Below are positions 7,536 to 13,993 of a DNA stretch of 19,884 nt, in pieces. Source of the DNA: Euryarchaeota archaeon UBA53 (GTDB taxonomy: Archaea > Thermoplasmatota > Poseidoniia > Poseidoniales > Poseidoniaceae). The translations under genes were made by a program, and so were the position numbers. The notes below the pieces were generated by a model. The model saw only the letters and a program-made list of their open reading frames with translations, searched no databases and was not told the origin of the DNA. Each line of letters opens with the position of its first letter. The stretch's first letter is position 1. The stretch lies in contig DAZU01000107.1 of assembly GCA_002507425.1 (NCBI GenBank), forward strand, positions 13,071-32,954, given 5' to 3'.

Positions 7536-8900
7536 CTACATTTCTAAGCCTTCAAAATCCATATCTGGATCTCTCATCATTCTTTTCATCTGCTTGTTCA
7601 TCTTACGATTGCCGCTCATTCCTTTCATCATCTTCCTCGACCTATTCCATTGGCCGATTAGTTCTCTGACATCTTTTTCCTTGACACCTGAACCTCTCGC
7701 TATGCGACGAATTCTATCGGATTTGATTTTAGCAGGTTCGTCTTTTTCGTATGTAGTCATGGAATCCATAATGACTCGATATCTATCTAAATTAGCCTGC
7801 ATAGCTTCTTTTTGATTTTTCCCCATTGCACCCATTCCTCCAAACATTCCCGAGGGAAGAAATGATAGTAATTTATCGATAGTCCCAACCTTCGACATCA
7901 TTTCCATTTGCGAATACATGTCATTTAATGTGAATCTACCAGACAACATCCTTTGCGTAATACGCATCGCTTCTTCTTCATCCATATCCTCGGGTGCAAG
8001 GTCAATCAAACCACGAATGTCACCCATTCCAAGTAGTCTTGAAATGAAGCGGTCCGACTCGAATTTTTCGAGATCTGCAACTTTTTCTCCCGTGCCTATG
8101 TAAACCACAGGAGCTCCAGTGGTCGCTACTGCCGAAAGAGCTCCGCCGCCTCTCGCAGTTCCATCTAGTTTCGTGATTACAATTCCTGTCACACCTGCCA
8201 AATCGTGAAAGTTAGCAGCAACTGGTCCAGCAGACTGTCCTACCTGTGCGTCTATAACTAAGAACCTCTCATTCGCACGTGAAACCTCGGATATGTTCTC
8301 CAATTCTTCCACTAATTCTTCATCAAGTTTGTGACGACCAGCTGTATCAATAATCACTAAATCAGCAGAAGCGTGTTCTTTTAGTCCATTTCGCACAATG
8401 TCCACTGCACTATCGTTTTCTGGCTCGCCGTAAACCTGTACTGGTGAATCCTCTAACAACTGGGTCAGTTGATTAAATGCTCCGGGCCGGTGCACATCTG
8501 CTTCAATTACTGCTACTCTAACACCATGTCGCCTTCTATACCACTCTGCTAATTTTGCTGTTGTCGTAGTTTTACCGTTACCATACAGACCTACCATGAG
8601 AATGGTTGCTTGTTGTGGTCTAACCTCTCGGGGCGGTCCAAGTAGTCTTACCAATTCGGTGTATAGTATGTTCATCGCATGAGTTTGCAGTGTTATTCCT
8701 AATCGCGGTTCTTCATCCCTTAATCGAGATTCAAGTTTTTCAGTAATTTCTTTTGTCTGTCTAACGTTAAAATCCGCTTCTTGTAAGGCTCTTCTTAGAC
8801 TCCTTAGCATATCTTTGAGTTGTTCTTCATCCAACTTCCTTCTACTCTTGAGCATCCCTAGTGCAGAGAATATACCCCGTGATAAGGATTCTAGTGCCAT
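7536..8900 (-). CDS. srp54: Signal recognition particle GTPase SRP54
   Basis: The protein of 454 residues binds 7S RNA and signal sequences, and delivers ribosomes to the membrane through its GTPase cycle with FtsY. It has the N domain (1-95), the G domain with P-loop GLYGNGKTTT at 104-113, ADVHRPGAFNQL at 134-145, DTAGR at 185-189 and TKLDGTARGGGALS at 243-256, and the LGMGDIRGLID hinge at 290-300. The methionine-rich M domain follows, with the RNA-binding RIRRIARGSGV segment. The P-loop reads Tyr-Gly-Asn where most SRP54 proteins have Gln-Gly-Ser, and AFNQL follows a Gly where Ala is usual. All catalytic residues appear intact. The ATG at 8900 has no clear Shine-Dalgarno. The gene starts 42 bp after the Get3-like gene on the same strand, so the two may form an operon. 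Confidence 0.97.
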   Translation of the reverse strand: MALESLSRGIFSALGMLKSRRKLDEEQLKDMLRSLRRALQEADFNVRQTKEITEKLESRLRDEEPRLGITLQTHAMNILYTELVRLLGPPREVRPQQATILMVGLYGNGKTTTTAKLAEWYRRRHGVRVAVIEADVHRPGAFNQLTQLLEDSPVQVYGEPENDSAVDIVRNGLKEHASADLVIIDTAGRHKLDEELVEELENISEVSRANERFLVIDAQVGQSAGPVAANFHDLAGVTGIVITKLDGTARGGGALSAVATTGAPVVYIGTGEKVADLEKFESDRFISRLLGMGDIRGLIDLAPEDMDEEEAMRITQRMLSGRFTLNDMYSQMEMMSKVGTIDKLLSFLPSGMFGGMGAMGKNQKEAMQANLDRYRVIMDSMTTYEKDEPAKIKSDRIRRIARGSGVKEKDVRELIGQWNRSRKMMKGMSGNRKMNKQMKRMMRDPDMDFEGLEM

Positions 8901-8901
8901 G

Positions 8902-8937
8902 GTTTAACCCAACGAGCCATAATGTTTGAACCCAACG
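8902..8937. repeat. Two direct copies of AACCCAACG upstream of srp54
   Basis: AACCCAACG occurs at 8906-8914 and 8929-8937, each preceded by GTTT (with one extra G in the second copy), 23 bp apart. Both sit in the 42-bp gap between the Get3-like gene and srp54. On the minus strand they read CGTTGGGTT, with the proximal copy ending just before the srp54 ATG. This could be a protein-binding repeat or an RNA element, or chance. Confidence 0.4.
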
Positions 8938-8942
8938 GGTAT

Positions 8943-10106
8943 TCAATCAACTGGAAAAGTCAACCGTAGGACATCATTCTCGAGTTTAGCAACCACGTCG
9001 CTAGCTTTTGCAGGTCGGTTAAATGGAACTTGGTGCTCTCTAGAATTTATCCCTACCAATACAACGCCCGATTCACTGCGTAGAGAAAGGTCTTCTCTTG
9101 CAATTCCTGGAAGGTGTAGGTAGACATCATCTCCTTCTACCCAAGTGCCTCGATTTATCTCCAAGCCAAGACCAATTTGAAACGGACCGAGTCCTTCTCC
9201 CTTCGAAATTTTACCATGCATTTCTTCTGATATTCTCCTCAGAGACTCGATTCCATGAATATCAGTTTCTTTTAATTCTACTTCGTGGTAAAAAATATCA
9301 GGTAATGCAGCCACCAATTCATCAATATTTTTCCTTTCAGTTTTTCTTCTAGTCTGAATAAACGGATGGTCGTAATCAGGTGTCAGTCTATTGACAACAC
9401 AACCGGTAACTGGTAATTTATGGTCAGAAAGAGCTTCATATGCTCGAAGTGTTTCACTTACACCCATTTTTTCGGGAATAGTTACTAGAGTAAATCTAGT
9501 AATCTCGGGGTCACAAAGGATTCTCCTTACGTGGAGAACTCTCCTTCGAAACTTTTCCAATTCTTCTCTCATTTTTTCTCCATCCTTGGATCCAAACATC
9601 ATCGCCCTAATTCCTCCAGTAATCCGATGCATGCGTATGATTTTATCTGCCCAAGACTCGATTATTTCTGGTAAAGCAAGAAATCTTAGTGTATGCCCGG
9701 TTGGTGCAGTGTCAAATACAATTACATCCCAAGTAGGATTCTCAAGATGTTTGAGAAGTTCATCAAACGCCATTGCCTCATCTAGTCCTGGAAGTACCAT
9801 TTCAGACGCATTAATATCCATTTCTTCTCCTCCTAAAAAAGGAGTTATACTTTCTGTCAACTTAGGTATGTGATCAGATATTCTCGCTTCTGGGTCAAGC
9901 TCAACTCCCCACAGATTTTCAAATCCTGCCACAGCAGTTGGCTTAGGACCAAGTTGAACACCTAGGCTATCAGACGTGCTGTGAGCAGGGTCGCTGCTGA
10001 CAAGTAGGACTTTGTAGCCTGCATCTGCTAATCCAACCGCTGTTGATGTAGAAGTCGTGGTTTTACCGACACCGCCTTTCCCTCCAAATAACAAAAGCCG
10101 AGCCAT
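8943..10106 (-). CDS. ArsA/Get3-family ATPase with C-terminal HSP20-like domain
   Basis: The 387-residue product starts at ATG 10106. It has the deviant Walker A FGGKGGVGKTTT at 7-18, the switch I SSDPAHST, the switch II DTAPTGHTLRFL and the TIPE motif (TLVTIPEKMGVSET) of this family. Members are either the arsenite-pump ATPase ArsA or the tail-anchored-protein chaperone Get3. No ArsB gene or arsenic operon is near, and the neighbour is srp54, so a membrane-protein targeting role is more likely. The CxxC zinc motif that joins eukaryotic Get3 dimers is absent (the segment reads NRLTPDYDHPF). From about residue 316 the chain becomes an HSP20/alpha-crystallin-like domain (DDVYLHLPGIAREDL, then LRLTF), an arrangement known in prokaryotic ArsA-like proteins. 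A TATA-like sequence near -23 suggests a leaderless or very short-leader transcript. Confidence 0.93.
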   Translation of the reverse strand: MARLLLFGGKGGVGKTTTSTSTAVGLADAGYKVLLVSSDPAHSTSDSLGVQLGPKPTAVAGFENLWGVELDPEARISDHIPKLTESITPFLGGEEMDINASEMVLPGLDEAMAFDELLKHLENPTWDVIVFDTAPTGHTLRFLALPEIIESWADKIIRMHRITGGIRAMMFGSKDGEKMREELEKFRRRVLHVRRILCDPEITRFTLVTIPEKMGVSETLRAYEALSDHKLPVTGCVVNRLTPDYDHPFIQTRRKTERKNIDELVAALPDIFYHEVELKETDIHGIESLRRISEEMHGKISKGEGLGPFQIGLGLEINRGTWVEGDDVYLHLPGIAREDLSLRSESGVVLVGINSREHQVPFNRPAKASDVVAKLENDVLRLTFPVD

Positions 10107-10125
10107 AATAATGCCTGAGGATTGG

Positions 10126-10145
10126 TATATTCAAGGCTTAGCCTT
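10126..10145 (-). promoter_or_regulatory. TATA-like box of the Get3-like gene next to a 13-bp palindrome
   Basis: On the minus strand GAATATA (about 10126-10132) lies roughly 23 bases before the ATG at 10106, fitting an archaeal TATA box for a leaderless mRNA. Immediately upstream is a perfect palindrome, AAGGCT-T-AGCCTT (10133-10145), where the transcription factor B element would lie. It sits in the 78-bp gap shared with the divergent gene at 10185 and could be an operator. Confidence 0.4.
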
Positions 10146-10184
10146 ACAAAACTGACTTGAATGGGTCTAAACTAGGTTATCACC

Positions 10185-10904
10185 ATGGCCAGTGAGATAC
10201 TGCTATCACAGGTAGCGATAGTGGTATCTCTTGTTGGAATGAGTCTTGGCTGGCGTGGTGTAATGACGCGTTATTCAGGATTTTATGACCTAACTACTGC
10301 TTGGAGCATGATGTTTTGGGGAATTCTGATTGGAGGGTTGTATGCTAGCCTAGGAGATTCTTTCCTACTAATACTATACATCGAAGGAGTTATTCCACCA
10401 TTTGTAAATCTGATTATATGCTTATTATTAGCGGTTGTAGTTCACTTAATACTCAGAACCAAGAAGGTTCGTAGAACAGGGTCTCAGCCAACAACGGGAT
10501 GGGCTCTTGGCTTGTCCGTTGGCGGCATGATCTCATTGTTCATCATCTATCGTCTTCTTGAAAGTTATGAACTTGGAATCCAGTTGGTAATGGTGATTAT
10601 TTTAGTCGCTTTGACATCACCGAGAGCACATGCTTTGATTTTTTGTCGGCATGGATATGGTATGTTGAAAGGTAAAAGGTGGGGTATAGTTTTGAGAACA
10701 AGTATATTATCGGCGCTTCTTCTTACAGCATTGTATAATTCTTTTGATTTCCCATTGATCTGGATTTTTATTATTCCACCGGTTCTATTAGCTGAAAAAT
10801 CCTCACACGATTGGGTTTGGGCTGCGGTCCCAAACCAAGCCAGAAGACGCCTTCGGAGAATTTGGTCTGACGCTTCCCGTATTAAGAACAATGAAGACGA
10901 GTAA
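10185..10904 (+). CDS. Unrecognised polytopic membrane protein
   Basis: The 239-residue product is strongly hydrophobic, with about six or seven predicted membrane segments (near residues 7-23, 42-62, 68-90, 105-122, 129-146, 168-184 and 189-203). Short loops are basic (RTKKVRR at about 90-96) and the C-terminal tail is charged and basic (RRRLRRIW), ending in an acidic stretch. No catalytic motif or named family is visible to me. The ATG at 10185 has no Shine-Dalgarno sequence, but it begins just before the first membrane segment. The gene is divergent from the Get3-like gene. It lies 111 bp upstream of the zinc-ribbon/transglutaminase-like gene on the same strand, with TATA-like sequence between them, so it may be a separate transcription unit. 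Confidence 0.8.
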   Translation: MASEILLSQVAIVVSLVGMSLGWRGVMTRYSGFYDLTTAWSMMFWGILIGGLYASLGDSFLLILYIEGVIPPFVNLIICLLLAVVVHLILRTKKVRRTGSQPTTGWALGLSVGGMISLFIIYRLLESYELGIQLVMVIILVALTSPRAHALIFCRHGYGMLKGKRWGIVLRTSILSALLLTALYNSFDFPLIWIFIIPPVLLAEKSSHDWVWAAVPNQARRRLRRIWSDASRIKNNEDE

Positions 10905-10921
10905 GTGGTTACCTACTACGT

Positions 10922-11011
10922 GTATAAAATAACCTTTTGGATAATTTATTCATTACAAATTCGGATTTCACAATGGTCAGAACCTTCATTTGCGTGCCGT
11001 TAAGCCATTGA
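10922..11011 (+). promoter_or_regulatory. Promoter region and possible 12-codon leader ORF before the transglutaminase-like gene
   Basis: Two TATA-like stretches are present, TATAAAATAAC at about 10923-10933 and ATAATTTATT at 10941-10950. The second is centred 27 bases before an ATG at 10973 that opens a 12-codon reading frame ending with TGA at 11009-11011, four bases before the next ATG at 11016. If transcription starts at 10973 this would be a leaderless leader peptide. It may equally be an accidental ATG in a 43-base 5' leader. Confidence 0.35.
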
Positions 11012-11015
11012 CCTG

Positions 11016-12578
11016 ATGGGGACATGCCCGTTCTGTCGTGCTCAAACCCTTCCAGGGGATTCAATCTGCTATAGTTGCGGAAGAGTTTTTTCAGGATCTG
11101 CCGGTATGGACTATCGGGTTCGGGGTGATTTCTCGCGTCAGCCAACGCGAAAAGCTATGCGTGGTAAAGGTCCATCAAGGAAATTTAAATCTGGCGGAAC
11201 CAAGAGGGCAGGACGAAAAAAAAGAAGCAGAATAAATCAGCTAGGTTTACTTGCGCTAATTGCATTCATATTCTTTACACCAGATGCTAAACAATTTGTG
11301 CTTGCTAAGTGGGCAGAGATTGAAGAGTATGTAATGGAGGGTCTTGCACCACACCAAGTATATCCATTGGAAGCTGAATATACTGTTGTTAGAACCGTTG
11401 ATTTATGGAATAATGGTAGTGATGTTGGGCATTTAGAAGAATCCATACCGCTACCTATTGACGTAAGCAGCAAGGAAAGTGGGGACGTCGCTATTGCACG
11501 CATTGATAATACTGAGGTTGAGAAATCAATCATTCAGGAGATTTTGTCTCATAGAATAATTGTAGATGGTGAGGTAATTAATATCCCGCTTGAAGGCAAA
11601 CCAACTAAGTCGAAAGCCAATGCAGTTGTGACAGCAAAAGGAACCCAGATTTGGTGGCCAGGAATTGTCAATCAAAACAATGATGATATGTGCTCTCACG
11701 GGGCTTGCATTAGGGTGTCGACAGACGTTGAACCTGGATCACACAAAAAGATGGATTTCTCTGTCACGTTGAAGTCATCTTCACATACCTGGTGGCAATC
11801 AACCAGAGTTGATGGTAAGATTGAAGGTAAATCAGAGGGTATTAGTCTGGATAGGTCTGGTACTTTTGAAGATGCTAAACACAGAGGTGAGGGAGTACTT
11901 AGCACCAACTTTGCATCTCAGAAATATTGGTATGAGCGGGGACAAGAAAATTGGGCAATCGATGCCAGGCAACAAAAAGCTCCAACAGTCTTTGAAACCG
12001 CACTGAACATAGAGGCTAGCTTACCGAGTAATCTAAAGTACAATGCTTATGCTTATGCAAGAGCAACATTTGATTGGTTAAACGATAATATCCCATATGA
12101 CACAAACGCACCCGGCACTGCTAGAAGTGGAGAACAATGTCTGGATGATGGTATGGGTGATTGTGATGAACAATCGAACGCATTCATGAGTATAATGCGG
12201 ATAAAAGACATCCCTGCATATTACGTATTCGGTGCCCTAGCGGATCCACAATTTGCTTCATGGGAAGGGCATGCTTGGGCATATGTGATGCTGCCTATGT
12301 CGGATGAATGGTGTGAAGATAATAACATTATTTTGGAGACATGTTACGTTGAGGGAGCAGTTGATGTTGTAAACAGAAAATGGTTAATACATACGCCAAC
12401 TGTGTATATTGACTGGATTGAACAATATTCCCAAGACGGTTCAATAGTAAACAACTACTACTCAGGTGGGTCGATGACAGGAGAAGACTTTACTAGGAAA
12501 CGGTCATTCCACACAGAAGAGTACTCAGTGTCAGGTGGTACGTGGAACAACAAATGGCTAGGAGAGGATTTGTCTTGA
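11016..12578 (+). CDS. Membrane-anchored protein: zinc ribbon, transmembrane helix, transglutaminase-like domain
   Basis: The 520-residue product starts with a zinc ribbon (Cys4, Cys7, Cys18, Cys21). A basic, glycine-rich linker follows (about 35-72), then one membrane helix (about 73-90: INQLGLLALIAFIFF) and a large domain that the positive-inside rule places outside the cell. Near the C-terminus is a transglutaminase-like core: Cys383 in GDCDEQSNAF, His419 in EGHAWAYVML, and an acidic third residue that is probably Glu441 (ILETCY) or Asp450. Such domains act as cysteine proteases, transglutaminases or inactive binding modules. Residues 100-300 match nothing I know. The gene overlaps trkA by 4 bp (TTGA), with trkH right after, so the protein is probably made with the potassium system. 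No Shine-Dalgarno precedes the ATG. Confidence 0.85.
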   Translation: MGTCPFCRAQTLPGDSICYSCGRVFSGSAGMDYRVRGDFSRQPTRKAMRGKGPSRKFKSGGTKRAGRKKRSRINQLGLLALIAFIFFTPDAKQFVLAKWAEIEEYVMEGLAPHQVYPLEAEYTVVRTVDLWNNGSDVGHLEESIPLPIDVSSKESGDVAIARIDNTEVEKSIIQEILSHRIIVDGEVINIPLEGKPTKSKANAVVTAKGTQIWWPGIVNQNNDDMCSHGACIRVSTDVEPGSHKKMDFSVTLKSSSHTWWQSTRVDGKIEGKSEGISLDRSGTFEDAKHRGEGVLSTNFASQKYWYERGQENWAIDARQQKAPTVFETALNIEASLPSNLKYNAYAYARATFDWLNDNIPYDTNAPGTARSGEQCLDDGMGDCDEQSNAFMSIMRIKDIPAYYVFGALADPQFASWEGHAWAYVMLPMSDEWCEDNNIILETCYVEGAVDVVNRKWLIHTPTVYIDWIEQYSQDGSIVNNYYSGGSMTGEDFTRKRSFHTEEYSVSGGTWNNKWLGEDLS

Positions 12579-13990
12579 GGGTTATAATAGGGGGAGGTGG
12601 AAGAGTAGGCACTGGTCTAGCAAAAGCCTTACGAAGTGAAGACAAAGATGTTGTTCTAGTAGATAACAGTGCGAGAGCTGTGAAAAATTCTCAAGGCATG
12701 GATATACTAGTAATCCATGGTGATATTACTCAACGTGGTAAATTTATTGAAGCTGGGATAGAAACTGCTGAAGTATATGTTGCTGCTACTAACTCTGATG
12801 AAAGAAACATACTGTCTTGTGCCTTAGCAAAACATGTTCATCGAGAGAAGACTAAAGGGGAAAGTGAATTAATGACTATTTGTAGGGTCAGAGACAATAT
12901 TTTCGTAAAGGAACATGAGGATGGTAAATTATCCAAATGGGCTGGTGTTGATCACGTTATACACCCTGTTGACGGGGCTATTGAGCGGCTGATGTCAGGA
13001 CTAAAATCATCATCAATTACGGAGGTAATTCCATTCGAAGCTGACGCATTTATTGTTGAGTTAGATGTTCGAGCAGAGGCAGGTGGTGTTGTGCATCGAA
13101 GTTTGCGAGATTCTGGGGAAAAGGTCGAAGGAGGTATGCCGTTAATCGTTGGCCTAAAGCGAGATGGAGTACCGGGAAAGGTTCCAACCGCTGATGACCA
13201 ATTATTACCCAACGATCGAATTGCAATCGCAACAGCAGGCGAAGCGTCATTTAATCGGATTCTCAGAATATTTGGTCATGAGGCGGTTGATTTTCCAGAC
13301 AAACCCAAAGTGATAATATTCGGTGCAGGCCTAATAGGGGTTAGACTGGCAAATGCATGGCTAGATGCAAAGGGAAGTGTCACTGTTGTCGAAAGAGATT
13401 TAGAAAAGGCAAATAATTTAGCAGGCTCGGATTTAGGTAATCGTAAAGGTATTGAAATTATACATGGAGACCATCTTGATAAGGGTCTACTATCCGAAAT
13501 TGAGGTATCATCTTTCGACATTGCTATTTCAGCGCTTGATGATGATCATGCATCAATAGCTGCTGTATTACTTGCTAGTGATATGGGGGTTGAAAGAACA
13601 GGGCTAATATTGTACGATGCTGATTTGGTAAGTGTTGTAAGACGAATGGGCATTACATTTGCAGTTGATAGAAAGCGTGTAGCAATTGACACAATTTTAG
13701 CGAGAATTCATACTGAGCTTCCCGGGCCATATGCCGTTTTGTCCTCAGTCCCTGATGTTGTTGGTATTTGTCTACCGATTAGAGAGAACTTGAAATTTGC
13801 AGGCGACACCATCGAAAACACAGGTCTTCCCGATTATTGTAAAGTGGCATTCATTCAAAGAAAGAATATACACAATGATTGGGAAACACTTCGACCATCC
13901 CCTCAAAAAACGCTCTTAGAAGGTGACAGATTGACAATTTTCTTGCCGCCTGAAAAGGTTGATGACCTAGAAAGACGATTCAAGGTGTAG
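12575..13990 (+). CDS. trkA: Trk potassium uptake regulatory subunit TrkA
   Basis: TrkA is the cytoplasmic NAD(H)/ATP-binding ring that gates the TrkH channel. The product has 471 residues with two tandem RCK units. The first Rossmann fold opens at the N-terminus (VIIGGGGRVGTGL, ending at the acidic Asp30 in VLVDN). A TrkA-C domain follows around 150-230, then a second Rossmann fold (VIIFGAGLIGVRLA, VTVVERD) and a final TrkA-C domain. Length and order match bacterial TrkA of about 460 residues. I chose the TTG at 12575 because GGAGAGG at 12561-12567 lies seven bases before it and the protein then starts at the first beta strand. Alternative starts at 12554 (ATG) and 12542 (GTG) add only a few residues. 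The start overlaps the upstream stop as TTGA, and trkH begins three bases after the trkA stop. Confidence 0.95.
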   Translation: MRVIIGGGGRVGTGLAKALRSEDKDVVLVDNSARAVKNSQGMDILVIHGDITQRGKFIEAGIETAEVYVAATNSDERNILSCALAKHVHREKTKGESELMTICRVRDNIFVKEHEDGKLSKWAGVDHVIHPVDGAIERLMSGLKSSSITEVIPFEADAFIVELDVRAEAGGVVHRSLRDSGEKVEGGMPLIVGLKRDGVPGKVPTADDQLLPNDRIAIATAGEASFNRILRIFGHEAVDFPDKPKVIIFGAGLIGVRLANAWLDAKGSVTVVERDLEKANNLAGSDLGNRKGIEIIHGDHLDKGLLSEIEVSSFDIAISALDDDHASIAAVLLASDMGVERTGLILYDADLVSVVRRMGITFAVDRKRVAIDTILARIHTELPGPYAVLSSVPDVVGICLPIRENLKFAGDTIENTGLPDYCKVAFIQRKNIHNDWETLRPSPQKTLLEGDRLTIFLPPEKVDDLERRFKV

Positions 13991-13993
13991 TAG

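Noticed and set aside
9391..9873. Plus-strand open frame of 160 codons inside the Get3-like gene
   Set aside because: The minus strand reads through as a complete ATPase with all family motifs. The plus reading has no family features.
8943..10106. Arsenite-resistance operon reading of the ArsA-like gene
   Set aside because: No arsenite permease, ArsR, ArsC or ArsD gene is adjacent. The partner is srp54.
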